Shown here one piece after another: positions 55,854-64,000 of a stretch of DNA of 64,000 bases. Below the pieces are notes generated by a model, which saw only the letters and a list, made by a program, of their open reading frames with translations, searched no databases and was not told the DNA's origin. This stretch comes from Actinomyces ruminicola (lineage in GTDB: Bacteria; Actinomycetota; Actinomycetes; Actinomycetales; Actinomycetaceae). A program made the position numbers and the translations under genes. Each line of letters opens with the position of its first letter. Positions within the stretch are counted from its first letter, which is position 1. The stretch lies in contig NZ_FNIM01000002.1 of assembly GCF_900103885.1 (NCBI RefSeq), positions 41,718-105,717 on the forward strand. Reading direction: 5' to 3'.

Positions 55854-56387
55854 GTGAACAGCATGTCCACTCTCCCCGGTCCCCCCGGACCCGGGTTCGT
55901 GTCCACTCGGCCCCGTGCGAACGCCGGCCGTATCACGGCGCTCATCGTCGGGTGGGTGTCGGTCGTGCTGGTGCCGGTGGCGGGCGTGGTGTCCATGGTC
56001 GCGGATAACAAGGCCGGTTGGGGAGCATTCGTCTATGTCATCGCCGTCGGCCCTTGCCAGGCGATAGTGCACATTGTGCTCGCTGTGTTGTTTCAGGTGG
56101 CTCAATCGAATGCTCGTGAGCGCCCCGTTTCGCCGTGGATTCCGCTGGCCTACGCGGTGTACCTGCTTGCGTTCCTCGGAGCCTCCTTCCTGTTCCTCGA
56201 CGCGGGCGACACTCCGGTGTACTACTCCCCGTGGCGCAAGTCCGCCGACCTTGTTGTAATGCCGCTAATCCGCGTGTCCGTAGCTGCGCTCGTCTTGCTG
56301 TTTGCTTTCATCGTTGTTGATCTCGCGGCTTCGTTCAAGGCGCGGGACACCACCCAGTACCGACCCTTACCCGCACCCTTGCGCTAG
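55854..56387 (+). CDS. Four-helix membrane protein of unknown function
   Basis: 177 residues if begun at GTG 55854, just after a TACAGT hexamer, so a leaderless start is possible; ATG 55863 is the alternative. A short Pro-rich start is followed by about four transmembrane helices: ALIVGWVSVVLVPVAGVVSM, FVYVIAVGPCQAIVHIVL, LAYAVYLLAFLGASFLF and LVLLFAFIVVDLA. No family is recognised. The upstream open frame lacks family features and adjoins the repeat. Confidence 0.6.
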   Translation: MNSMSTLPGPPGPGFVSTRPRANAGRITALIVGWVSVVLVPVAGVVSMVADNKAGWGAFVYVIAVGPCQAIVHIVLAVLFQVAQSNARERPVSPWIPLAYAVYLLAFLGASFLFLDAGDTPVYYSPWRKSADLVVMPLIRVSVAALVLLFAFIVVDLAASFKARDTTQYRPLPAPLR

Positions 56388-56530
56388 GCCGGTGGGGCGA
56401 CGCCGTCGATGCCGGTCATGTTCCGCGGACGGTGGCGACAGCCCGGGCGCAATACCGCGGGCTCCCCGTGCGCTGCCCCGTCCCATGAGACGCTTTCGGC
56501 TACGCACCGCCCCCCGGCTATCGTGTAGCC

Positions 56531-57613
56531 ATGCGCGTGTACAACTTCTCCGCAGGCCCCGCACAACTGCCGCTGCCCGTGCTCAAGCAGGCCGCCGCCG
56601 AGCTCACCGACTGGCAGGGCTCCGGCATGAGCGTGCTGGAGGTCTCCCACCGCGGGAAGGACTTCGTCGCCTGCGCCGCCGACGCCGAGGCCGCCTTCCG
56701 CCGCGTCGCCGGCGTCCCGGACAACTACCGCGTCCTCTTCCTGGCCGGCGGCGCCACCGGCCAGTTCTCCGCCATCCCCATGAACCTCGCCGCCCCCGGC
56801 GCCACCGCCGCCTTCATCAACACCGGCCAGTGGTCCAAGAAGGCCATCAAGGAGGCCGCCCGCCAGGGCGTGAACGTGGTCACCGTCGCCGACGAGTCCG
56901 CCTCCTCCTACACCACCACCCCCGAGCCCGGCTCCTTCACCGTCCCCGCCGACGCCGCCTACCTGCACTACACGCCCAACGAGACCATCGGCGGCGTCGA
57001 GTTCCCCTACGTCCCCGACGCCGACGACGTCCCCCTGGTGGCGGACTTCTCCTCCACCTACCTCTCCCGCGCCATCGACGTCGAGCGCTTCGGCGTCATC
57101 TACGGCGGCGCCCAGAAGAACCTGGGCCCCGCGGGCCTGGCAATCGTCGTCGTGCGCGAGGACCTGCTGGATCGCGCCCGCCCCGACGTGCCCGCCATCT
57201 GGGACTGGAAGGTCATGGCCGGCGCCGACTCCATGCTCAACACCCCGCCCACCTTCTCCATCTACCTGCTCGGCCTGATCCTGCACTGGATCGAGTCCAC
57301 CGGCGGACTGGAGGCCATGGGCGAGCGCAACCGCGCCAAGGCCGAGCGCCTGTACGCCGCCATCGACGCCTCGGACTTCTACACCAACCCCGTCGAGCCG
57401 CGTTCCCGCTCCTGGATGAACATCCCCTTCACCCTGGCCGACCCCGCCCTCGACGCCGACTTCCTCGCTGGCGCCGACGCCGCCGGCCTGACCAACCTCA
57501 AGGGCCACCGCAGCGTCGGCGGCATGCGCGCCTCCATCTACAACGCCATGCCCGACGACGGCGTCACCGCCCTGATCGACTACATGACCGAGTTCGAGCG
57601 CACCCGCGCCTGA
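56531..57613 (+). CDS. serC: Phosphoserine aminotransferase
   Basis: 360-residue PLP enzyme converting 3-phosphohydroxypyruvate to phosphoserine. It starts MRVYNFSAGPAQLPLPVL; PLP lysine is K196 in YGGAQKNLGPAGL; SVGGMRASIYNAMP is the usual C-terminal segment. No clear ribosome site; TATCGT lies 11 nt before the ATG, suggesting a short-leader or leaderless transcript. Followed by serA after 46 bp, so the first two serine pathway steps are together. Confidence 0.95.
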   Translation: MRVYNFSAGPAQLPLPVLKQAAAELTDWQGSGMSVLEVSHRGKDFVACAADAEAAFRRVAGVPDNYRVLFLAGGATGQFSAIPMNLAAPGATAAFINTGQWSKKAIKEAARQGVNVVTVADESASSYTTTPEPGSFTVPADAAYLHYTPNETIGGVEFPYVPDADDVPLVADFSSTYLSRAIDVERFGVIYGGAQKNLGPAGLAIVVVREDLLDRARPDVPAIWDWKVMAGADSMLNTPPTFSIYLLGLILHWIESTGGLEAMGERNRAKAERLYAAIDASDFYTNPVEPRSRSWMNIPFTLADPALDADFLAGADAAGLTNLKGHRSVGGMRASIYNAMPDDGVTALIDYMTEFERTRA

Positions 57614-57659
57614 CGGCCCCGCTCGGAAGCTCCGCAGAACCTCAGGAGAAGCCACCGCC

Positions 57660-58847
57660 ATGACCAAGCAGTTCCGCATCCAGACCCTCAACGCCATCTC
57701 CGGCGCCGGCCTGTCCCGCTTCCCCGACGAGCGCTACGACGTCGGCGGCAACGTCACCGAGCCGCACGCCCTGCTGGTGCGCTCGGCCAAGCTGCACGAC
57801 GTGCCGATCCCCGACTCGGTAATGGCGATCGCCCGCGCCGGCGCCGGCACCAACAACATCCCGGTCGACGCCATGACCCGGCGCGGCATTCCGGTGTTCA
57901 ACACCCCCGGCGCCAACGCCAATGCCGTCAAGGAGCTGGTGCTGGCCGGGCTGTTCATCGCCTCCCGCAACCTCATCCCCGCCGCCCGCTTCGCCCACGA
58001 GCTCACCGGCGACGACGCCGAGATCGCCCGCGCCGTCGAGGCCGGCAAGAAGCAGTTCGTCGGCTTCGAGCTGCCCGGTCGCACCCTCGGCGTGATCGGC
58101 CTGGGCGCCATTGGCGTGCAGGTGGCCAACGCCGCGCTCGGCCTCGGCCTGAACGTGGTCGGCTTCGACCCCGGCATCAGCGTCGAGCACGCCTGGCACC
58201 TGAGCGCCGAGGTGGAGCGCGCCGAGACCATGGAGGAGGTCTTCCGCCGCGCCGACATCCTCACGGTGCACGTGCCGCTGATCGAGGCCACCCGCGGCCT
58301 GGTCTCCACCCAGCGCATCGCCTTGATGAAGGAGACGGCGGTGCTGCTGAACTTCGCCCGCGCCGAGATCGTGGACGAGGCCGCCGTCGTCGCCGCCCTC
58401 GACGAGGGCACCCTGGGCGGCTACGTGTGCGACTTCCCGTCCACCGCCGTACACAAGCACCCCAAGTGCATCTCGCTGCCGCACCTGGGCGCCTCCACCA
58501 AGGAGGCCGAGCGCAACTGCGCCGTCATGGCCGTGGATGAGCTGCGCGGCTTCCTCGAGGACGGCCAGGTACACAACTCGGTCAACTTTCCCGAGGCGGT
58601 GCTGCCGCGCGAGCCCGGCACCCGCCGCCTGGTGATCGTCAACCAGAACGTGCCCAACATGGTCGGACAGGTCTCCACCCTGGTGGCCGAGCACGGGCAG
58701 AACATCGCCAACCTGCTCAACCGCTCCCGCGGCGACCTGGCCGTCACGCTGGTCGACGTCGAGGGCGAGCTCGGCGAGGACGTGCTCGAGCAGCTGCGCG
58801 CCATCGACGGCGTCCTGTCCGCCCGGGCTCTGGAGCCCGCCGCCTGA
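57660..58847 (+). CDS. serA: D-3-phosphoglycerate dehydrogenase
   Basis: 395-residue NAD-dependent enzyme for the first step of serine synthesis. The Rossmann loop is GLGAIGVQVANAALGLG. The catalytic Arg/Glu/His trio is in FARAEIVDEAA and LPHLGASTKEAE, and a C-terminal ACT domain (about 320-395) starts RRLVIVNQNVPNMVGQ. This is the short form lacking the intervening domain of mycobacterial SerA. Likely co-transcribed with serC. A bidirectional hairpin follows. Confidence 0.95.
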   Translation: MTKQFRIQTLNAISGAGLSRFPDERYDVGGNVTEPHALLVRSAKLHDVPIPDSVMAIARAGAGTNNIPVDAMTRRGIPVFNTPGANANAVKELVLAGLFIASRNLIPAARFAHELTGDDAEIARAVEAGKKQFVGFELPGRTLGVIGLGAIGVQVANAALGLGLNVVGFDPGISVEHAWHLSAEVERAETMEEVFRRADILTVHVPLIEATRGLVSTQRIALMKETAVLLNFARAEIVDEAAVVAALDEGTLGGYVCDFPSTAVHKHPKCISLPHLGASTKEAERNCAVMAVDELRGFLEDGQVHNSVNFPEAVLPREPGTRRLVIVNQNVPNMVGQVSTLVAEHGQNIANLLNRSRGDLAVTLVDVEGELGEDVLEQLRAIDGVLSARALEPAA

Positions 58848-58869
58848 GGGCATCAGCCGTCTCCCGCGT

Positions 58870-58915
58870 CGCCCGGAGCCGCACACTTGTTCGATCAACG
58901 GTGCGGCTCCGGGCG
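58870..58915. terminator. Bidirectional terminator between serA and RHH gene
   Basis: CGCCCGGAGCCGCAC (58870-58884) and its perfect complement (58901-58915) with a 16-nt loop, placed between convergent genes. Confidence 0.75.
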
Positions 58916-58932
58916 ATTGGCTGTGTGCCTGA

Positions 58933-59145
58933 TCAGATCAACTTGATGCGAGAAATCTCGTTGGTGCGGATGTTCTTAATCTGAAGCACCTGCTCGGGGT
59001 CCTTCAGCTCGTCGTCGATGAACTTCAGCAGCCCGGTTGCCTGGCGAACGATGTCGGTGACCGTGGTCCCCTTCTCTTTCGCCAGCGTCCTGAGTGCTTG
59101 TGCGGTCTCGTCGGTGATGTTCACGCTCAGTCGCGTTGTAGCCAC
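58933..59145 (-). CDS. Ribbon-helix-helix (CopG-like) DNA-binding protein
   Basis: 70 residues: beta strand TTRLSVNIT, helix ETAQALRTLAKEKG, helix TVTDIVRQATGLLKFIDDEL, the classic RHH pattern, then a C-terminal strand region (EQVLQIKNIRTNEISRIKL). Such proteins are often antitoxins or plasmid-type regulators; no toxin gene adjoins. A GGAGAG site precedes the GTG. Divergent from the membrane protein gene at 59397, with DnaA boxes between. Confidence 0.75.
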   Translation of the reverse strand: MATTRLSVNITDETAQALRTLAKEKGTTVTDIVRQATGLLKFIDDELKDPEQVLQIKNIRTNEISRIKLI

Positions 59146-59228
59146 GATGATGCTCTCTCCTTGGCATGCCGCAGTGCGTGCAGCATGGCACTTTACTTCG
59201 TTCACTAGGTTACATCTCCGTGGGGTCG

Positions 59229-59262
59229 TTGTCCACATGGGATGTGGAATCTGTGTGGATAA
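59229..59262. promoter_or_regulatory. Two consensus DnaA boxes in a divergent intergenic region
   Basis: TTGTCCACA (59229-59237) and, on the other strand, TTATCCACA (59254-59262) are exact matches to the two classical consensus forms, with TGTGGAAT between. They lie in the 251 bp separating the RHH gene and the membrane-protein gene. Confidence 0.55.
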
Positions 59263-59396
59263 TCGGATCCCCCCGGCAACATGGCGAGCATACAGGGTAT
59301 GGACAGGTGAATCACATCGGTGTAGTCTGTGTCATGATGGGCTGGTTAGGCCCATATGGTTTCGTAGGAGTGCTGCTCCGGGAAGGAGATGAGCGG

Positions 59397-59888
59397 ATGT
59401 GTGCATCTATGGCTTCCGAGCACGATCAGGGCGAGCTGATCGATGAGACGGAGACTGTCCCTGCTTCGGGTTCTCTCTATGACGGCATACAGATCGAGGG
59501 TCCCCTGCCGACGCCACGGGACAGGCCTCCCACAGTTGGGGGAGCCCCGGGGGATGAGGCGGCTGCCGATGCCCTGGCGGACAGCCTCGGTGCTGAGGTG
59601 AGTCCGATCGATGAGGTCGACACGGTCCCTGCCGGGGGACGCCTGGAGGGCAACATTGACAAAGAGATCTACATGGAGTTCCGGCGCGAAGGTACGCGCA
59701 GCCGGCTGGCATATGTTCTGGGTGTGACGCTGATCCTCATCGTGGTTGTCGGTGCGGTGGGTTGGCTGTTCTTCGGGCGGCCACTGAACTGGGAAAGCTT
59801 CACTGCTCCGATCTTGACTCTGATCGCGACGGCGGCGGGCTTCTACTTCCGAGACCGTCAGATTGAACCACGACGACAAGATCGGTGA
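59397..59888 (+). CDS. Tail-anchored two-helix membrane protein
   Basis: 163 residues starting MCASMASEHDQGE after a GGAAGGAG site. The acidic N-terminal two thirds contain an imperfect duplication of IDE..TVPA.G.L (about 15-30 and 83-98). Two C-terminal membrane helices follow (about 105-127, LGVTLILIVVVGAVGWLFF, and 135-152, APILTLIATAAGFYF) with a basic end. No family is recognised. Divergent from the RHH gene, which may control it. A hairpin follows. Confidence 0.65.
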   Translation: MCASMASEHDQGELIDETETVPASGSLYDGIQIEGPLPTPRDRPPTVGGAPGDEAAADALADSLGAEVSPIDEVDTVPAGGRLEGNIDKEIYMEFRREGTRSRLAYVLGVTLILIVVVGAVGWLFFGRPLNWESFTAPILTLIATAAGFYFRDRQIEPRRQDR

Positions 59889-59990
59889 CGTGGGTTACTT
59901 CGATGGTTGATGATGAGGAGGAGGGGAAGATGCGTGGTCCGTGATGCCGAGCCTCTGAATACTGCTATAGATCAATGAAATGAAAGGCTT

Positions 59991-60038
59991 CCGGGCCGGT
60001 GGTGTGGTTGCGCTCAGGCGTGACTGCCACCGGCCCGG
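59991..60038 (+). terminator. Hairpin downstream of the 59397 gene
   Basis: CCGGGCCGGTGG (59991-60002) and perfect complement (60027-60038), 24-nt loop, about 100 bp after the stop codon. No T-tract. Confidence 0.5.
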
Positions 60039-60111
60039 AGTGTTGTCCTCGGGAGCCGTCGGAGAGCTCTTGCTCGCGACAGGGGCTTCCCCTCCGCGCC
60101 CATCTGATCTA

Positions 60112-60133
60112 CTATCTAGTAACTACTAGATAG
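60112..60133. promoter_or_regulatory. Palindromic operator upstream of the GH42 gene
   Basis: Perfect inverted repeat with 10-bp arms CTATCTAGTA and TACTAGATAG around AC, 29 bp before the GH42 start codon. Unusually AT-rich for the region. Suits a GntR-, PadR- or TetR-type repressor that would shut off the sugar-hydrolase operon; the regulator is not in the window. Confidence 0.7.
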
Positions 60134-60162
60134 GCGGCGACGGCGCCGCACAGGAGGGCACC

Positions 60163-62295
60163 ATGACGCAGCACCCCGACCGGCTCATCTTCGGGGCCGC
60201 CTACTACGACGAGTACACCCCCGCCGCCGCGGGCCCCGACCGGCTGGAACGCGACATGCAGATGATGGTGGACGCCGGCTTCACCACGATCCGCATCGCC
60301 GAGTTCACCTGGGGCACCTGGAACCCTGCTCCCGGCGTCTTCGACTTCACCCACATCGATCGTGCCCTCGACGCCGCCGCCGCGCACGGCCTGGACGTCA
60401 TCGTCGGCACCCCCACCGCCGCCATCCCCACCTGGCTCGCCTCCCGCCACCCCGAGGTCCTCGGCGTCACCGCCGCCGGCCCCAACAAGTACGGGCCGCG
60501 CCAGAACATGAACATCCTCGCCCCCGCCTACCGCCGCTACGCCGAGGCCGCCATCCGTGCCCTGGCCCGCCACACGGCGCCGCGTGAGCACGTGGTCGGT
60601 TTCCAGCTGGACAACGAGACCAAGTACTACGACGCCGCCAACCCCGACATCCAGCGCGCCTTCGTCGACAGCCTCAAGCGGCGCTTCGGCGCTGGGCAGG
60701 AGGGCCTCAACGCTCTGAACTCGGCGTTCGGCCTGAACTACTGGGCCAACCGGGTGGGCGCCTGGGAGGACTTCCCCGACGTCACCGGCACCATCAACGG
60801 CTCCCTGGCCGCCGCCTTCGACGCCTTCCGCCGCGGCCTGGTCACCGACTTCCTCGCCTGGCAGCGCGCCCTCGTGGACGAGTACCGCCGCGCGGACCAG
60901 TTCGTCACCCAGAACTTCGACTACGAGTGGCGCGGCCACTCCTTCGGCATCCAGCCCGCCGTCGACCACTTCCAGGCGGCCGACGCCGTCACCCTGGCCG
61001 GCGTCGACATCTACCACCCCGGCGACGACCAGCTCACCGGCAAGGAGATCGGCTTCGGCGGCGACATCTCCCGCTCCCTGAAGGACGGCGACCCCTACCT
61101 GGTCATCGAGACGCAGGCGCAGGGGCAGATGGGCTGGCTGCCCTACCCCGGCCAGCTGCGCCTGCAGGCGTACTCCCACCTCGCCTCCGGCGCCTGCGGC
61201 GTCATGTACTGGCACTGGGGCTCCATCCACAACTCCTTCGAGACCTACTGGAAGGGCCTGCTCAGCCAGGACTACACGCCCAACCCCACCTACCGGGAGG
61301 CCTGCGTCGTGGGCCGGGAGCTGAAGGAGCACGCCGCCTCCCTGACCGGCCTGCGTAAGCACAACCGCGTGGCCATCATGGTCTCCAACGAGGCCTACAC
61401 CGCCCTGGAGTGGTTCAGCCTCGAGGCCGGCTTCCCGCGCCAGTACGCCGGCGGCGGCGCCAACTACAACGACGTCTTCCGCTGGCTCTACGACGCGCTG
61501 TTCGACCTGAACCTGGAGGTCGATGTCGTCCCCGCCGACGCCCCCGTCGAGCGCCTTAACCGCTACGCCGTACTGGTCGCCCCGGCACTGTACGTCACTC
61601 CCCAGGCCACCACCGACGCCCTACGCGCCTATGTGGCCGGCGGCGGCCACCTGCTCACCACCTTCCGCACCGGCGTCGCCGATGAGAACGTGCAGGTCTT
61701 CACCGATCGCCAGCCCCACGGCCTGTCCGGCCTGCTCGGCCTGGGCACCGACCAGTTCACCCGCCCCGACGGCGTGGCCCTGCGCCCGGTGGGTGCGCTC
61801 GCGGCGGCCCTGGACGACGACGGCGCTACCGAACCGGCCACCCTGGCCACCGCCACCTTCATGGAGCTGCTCACCCCCGTCGACGCCGCAGCTCTCCAGG
61901 GGGACGTCGAGGTGGAGGTGCTGGCCACCTACGACCACCACGCCTGGAGCGGACCCGCCATCGCCACCCGCGCCGTCGGCGACGGCTCGATCACCCACCT
62001 GGCCACCATGACCTCCCCGGCGCTTACCCGCGCCGTGCTGCGGCTGGTGGCCGAGCGGGCCGGCGTGACCGACTGGGCGCAGGACCTGGCCGGCGTCGTC
62101 ACCGTGCGCCGCGGCACCAATGGCCGCGGCCGCCGGCTGACCTACTTCCTGAACTGCTCGCGCGAACCCGCCGCCTTCGTCCTGCCCGTGCGCGGGCACG
62201 ACGTCCTGGGCACGCTCGGCCGGGCGGGCGCCGTCGTCGACGCCTCAACCACCGTGACCGTTCCCGCCTGGGGCGTCCTCGTCGTCGAGGCCTGA
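60163..62295 (+). CDS. GH42 beta-galactosidase
   Basis: 710-residue cytosolic glycoside hydrolase, no signal peptide. A TIM barrel (about 5-395) has the acid/base Glu152 in QLDNETKYYD and the nucleophile Glu316 in VIETQAQGQMGW. A trimerisation domain with Rossmann-like fold (about 400-625) and a C-terminal beta domain follow. GH42 enzymes release galactose from beta-galactosides, typically imported oligosaccharides. A GGAGGG site precedes the ATG and the palindromic operator lies just upstream. 80 bp before the GH30 gene, likely one operon. Confidence 0.92.
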   Translation: MTQHPDRLIFGAAYYDEYTPAAAGPDRLERDMQMMVDAGFTTIRIAEFTWGTWNPAPGVFDFTHIDRALDAAAAHGLDVIVGTPTAAIPTWLASRHPEVLGVTAAGPNKYGPRQNMNILAPAYRRYAEAAIRALARHTAPREHVVGFQLDNETKYYDAANPDIQRAFVDSLKRRFGAGQEGLNALNSAFGLNYWANRVGAWEDFPDVTGTINGSLAAAFDAFRRGLVTDFLAWQRALVDEYRRADQFVTQNFDYEWRGHSFGIQPAVDHFQAADAVTLAGVDIYHPGDDQLTGKEIGFGGDISRSLKDGDPYLVIETQAQGQMGWLPYPGQLRLQAYSHLASGACGVMYWHWGSIHNSFETYWKGLLSQDYTPNPTYREACVVGRELKEHAASLTGLRKHNRVAIMVSNEAYTALEWFSLEAGFPRQYAGGGANYNDVFRWLYDALFDLNLEVDVVPADAPVERLNRYAVLVAPALYVTPQATTDALRAYVAGGGHLLTTFRTGVADENVQVFTDRQPHGLSGLLGLGTDQFTRPDGVALRPVGALAAALDDDGATEPATLATATFMELLTPVDAAALQGDVEVEVLATYDHHAWSGPAIATRAVGDGSITHLATMTSPALTRAVLRLVAERAGVTDWAQDLAGVVTVRRGTNGRGRRLTYFLNCSREPAAFVLPVRGHDVLGTLGRAGAVVDASTTVTVPAWGVLVVEA

Positions 62296-62375
62296 GGCGG
62301 GCGCCGGCTTCGGCGAGACGCGAACACCGACCATCCGCAATGAAGCACCCGCAACCACAACTCCGAGGATCACTC

Positions 62376-63812
62376 ATGACAGACACCGCCGACACCAGCC
62401 TCAACACCTTCCAGTTCTACGCCACCACCGAGGCCGACCCCTGGTTCACCCCGGACACCCCCGTCACCATCGAAGCCATGCGGACCTTCCCGGGCGCCTT
62501 CCTGCGCCTGGACGCCCCCGCCCAGGAGGTCGACGGCTTCGGCGTCTGCTTCAACGAGCTCGGCTGGGTGGCCCTGTCCCGGCTGTCCGAGGCCGAGCGC
62601 ACCGAGGTGCTGCGGCAGATCTTCGCCCCCGGCGTCGGCGCCAACCTGTCCGTCTGCCGCATGCCGGTGGGCGCCAACGACTTCGCCACCGACTGGTACT
62701 CCTACGACGAGGTCGACGGCGACTACGCCCTGGAGCACTTCAGCGTCGAGCACGACGACGCCACCCTGGTGCCCTACATCCGCGCCGCCAAGGCGCACCG
62801 GCCCGACCTGACCCTGTGGGCCTCCCCCTGGGGCCCGCCGTCGTGGTTCAAGCGCAACCACCACTACGCCTGCGCCGCCCCCAACCCCATGAGCGAGCAG
62901 ACCAACTTCGACAACGGCCTGTCCCCGGACAACCAGATAGAGGAGGGCACCGACGGGCTGATCCTGAGTGAGCAGGTGCTGGACGCCTACGCCCGCTACT
63001 TCGGCAAGTTCATCGACGCCTACGCCGAGCGCGGCATCGACATCTCCATGGTCATGCCGCAGAACGAGTTCAACTCCGCGCAGATCTACCCGGCCTGCAC
63101 CTGGACCCCGGAGGGCCTGATCGCGTTCCTGAAGCACCTCATCCCGGAGATGGAGCGCCGCGGCGTGCAGGTCTTCTTCGGCACCATGGAGCGCCCGGAC
63201 GACACCATGGTGGAGAAGGTACTGGCCGACCCGGAGGTGGGTCCGCACATCGGCGGCGTCGGCTTCCAGTGGGACGGCAAGCGGGCCGTGCCCTTCATCC
63301 ACCACAACCACCCGGAACTGAAGATCTACCAGTCCGAGCAGGAGTGCGGCGACGGCAAGAACGACTGGCGCTACGCCCGCTACGCCTGGACGATGATGCG
63401 CCACTACTTCAACCACGGCGCCAGCGTCTACGACTACTGGAACCTGGCGCTGGACGAGGGCGGCGTCTCCCGCTGGGGGTGGAGCCAGAACTCCCTGGTG
63501 ACCGTGGACCCGGACACCGGCAAGAGCCGCTTCACCTACGAGTACTACGTGCTGCGGCACCTGTCCGGCTTCGTGCAGCCAGGCGCCCGGTTCGTGCCGG
63601 CGCTGTCCTACACCGGGTACGAGAACCTGCTGGCCTTCCACAACCCGGACGGCTCGGTGGTGGTGGCCGCACAGAACGACATGACCACCCCGCAGGAGTT
63701 CGTGGTGGGCGTGGGCAGCAAGAACGTGTCCTTCACCGCCCCGGCCGACTCGCTGGTGACCGTGGTGGTGCCCGCAGAGCACGTGGAGGTGGCGCCCAAG
63801 CCGCTGGCCTGA
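62376..63812 (+). CDS. GH30 family glycoside hydrolase
   Basis: 478 residues, no signal peptide, so probably intracellular. The GH30 barrel plus beta-sandwich has GFGVCFNELGW at the start, acid/base Glu231 in MVMPQNEFN and the presumed nucleophile Glu321 in YQSEQECG. The family includes glucosylceramidases, beta-1,6-glucanases and xylanases; the exact bond is unknown. ATG 62376 with GAGGATC upstream is preferred to 62340. Together with GH42 it suggests stepwise cleavage of an imported glycan containing galactose and another beta-linked sugar. Confidence 0.9.
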   Translation: MTDTADTSLNTFQFYATTEADPWFTPDTPVTIEAMRTFPGAFLRLDAPAQEVDGFGVCFNELGWVALSRLSEAERTEVLRQIFAPGVGANLSVCRMPVGANDFATDWYSYDEVDGDYALEHFSVEHDDATLVPYIRAAKAHRPDLTLWASPWGPPSWFKRNHHYACAAPNPMSEQTNFDNGLSPDNQIEEGTDGLILSEQVLDAYARYFGKFIDAYAERGIDISMVMPQNEFNSAQIYPACTWTPEGLIAFLKHLIPEMERRGVQVFFGTMERPDDTMVEKVLADPEVGPHIGGVGFQWDGKRAVPFIHHNHPELKIYQSEQECGDGKNDWRYARYAWTMMRHYFNHGASVYDYWNLALDEGGVSRWGWSQNSLVTVDPDTGKSRFTYEYYVLRHLSGFVQPGARFVPALSYTGYENLLAFHNPDGSVVVAAQNDMTTPQEFVVGVGSKNVSFTAPADSLVTVVVPAEHVEVAPKPLA

Positions 63813-63952
63813 CACAGGAGAGGCGGGAGCAGCAGACCTTGGCCTGCCATCCGCAGCCCTCGCGCCTCGGGCTGGTCCCGCCGGCCCCGGTCACGACTGC
63901 GGCCCGCTGCTCCCGCCCCGCCGTCGTCGGTCTGCCCCTGTCCCGCGCATTC

Positions 63953-63997
63953 CACGACCTTGGGGTACAAATCACGACCACCCCGGGGTCGTGGAAC
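63953..63997. repeat. Second GTACAAA hairpin element (window edge)
   Basis: CCTTGGGGTACAAATCACG here is nearly identical to the left arm of the hairpin at 1722-1778. The right arm diverges; instead CCACGACC and GGTCGTGG pair. The stretch 63813-63952 holds only a long-range inverted pair (GGCGGGAGCAGC and its complement) that may be a terminator. Confidence 0.6.
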
Positions 63998-64000
63998 GTA

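Overview
This window is a high-GC actinobacterial chromosome segment that contains the replication-origin neighbourhood. Proteins and gene order fit an Actinomycetaceae member, Actinomyces-like (inference: class E sortase, CrgA, PknB/FhaA cluster, a 1247-residue MurJ fused to a pseudokinase, GH42/GH30 sugar hydrolases). The order closely follows the well-known Mycobacterium tuberculosis origin region: tRNA-Leu, fhaA-fhaB-pstP-rodA-pbpA-pknA-pknB, sortase, crgA, ppiA, tRNA-Ala, tRNA-Ile, a DUF3566 gene, gyrA, gyrB, dciA, recF, dnaN, dnaA, rpmH, rnpA, yidD, yidC, jag, rsmG, parA, parB, then trxA, trxB, murJ, a DUF6049 gene, a Nudix gene and pcnA.

Layout. 1-152: leader-distal end of a CRISPR array. 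350-2280: a phosphoribosyltransferase and a VanZ-like protein, two copies of a 120-bp inverted-repeat element, a very strong hairpin and tRNA-Leu. 2608-11274: overlapping operon for phosphorylation-controlled cell-wall growth. 11426-16063: small membrane protein, class E sortase, CrgA, aldo/keto reductase, a coiled-coil membrane protein, peptidyl-prolyl isomerase and rhomboid protease. 16064-17401: a 1.3-kb gene-free zone with a 19-nt phased inverted repeat array and, 300 bp on, a cluster of DnaA-box-like sites. 17402-23714: DUF4342, tRNA-Ala, a 44-residue DLW-39-type protein, tRNA-Ile, DUF3566, gyrA and gyrB. 24200-24664: an AT-richer orphan gene. 24803-30676: dciA, recF, dnaN, origin candidate, dnaA. 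30677-36570: rpmH to parB. Canonical or near-canonical parS sites lie at 35613, 36630, 39074, 39235 and 39270. 36692-40805: D-Ala-D-Ala ligase-like, aminotransferase, threonine synthase. 41170-42427: a frameshifted secreted protein, a lipoprotein and a third 120-bp element. 42487-52177: thioredoxin pair, MurJ, DUF6049, Nudix, CCA-adding enzyme. 52230-56387: accessory stretch with three palindromic repeats, an SLC13 transporter, an AbiEi/DUF559-like gene and a membrane protein. 56531-58847: serC-serA. 58933-59888: ribbon-helix-helix protein divergent from a membrane protein, with consensus DnaA boxes between them. 60112-63812: GH42 and GH30 hydrolases behind a perfect palindromic operator.

The housekeeping genes work as one growth module: DnaA/DnaN/DciA/RecF/gyrase replicate, ParA/ParB/parS segregate, and RodA/PbpA/MurJ/Ddl build wall under control of PknA/PknB/PstP, with FhaA and the MurJ pseudokinase as likely partners. 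The least explained features are the intergenic repeat families: the 120-bp elements, the 116-bp palindromes flanking the AbiEi-like gene, the GTACAAA hairpins, and the 19-nt phased array beside DnaA-like boxes.
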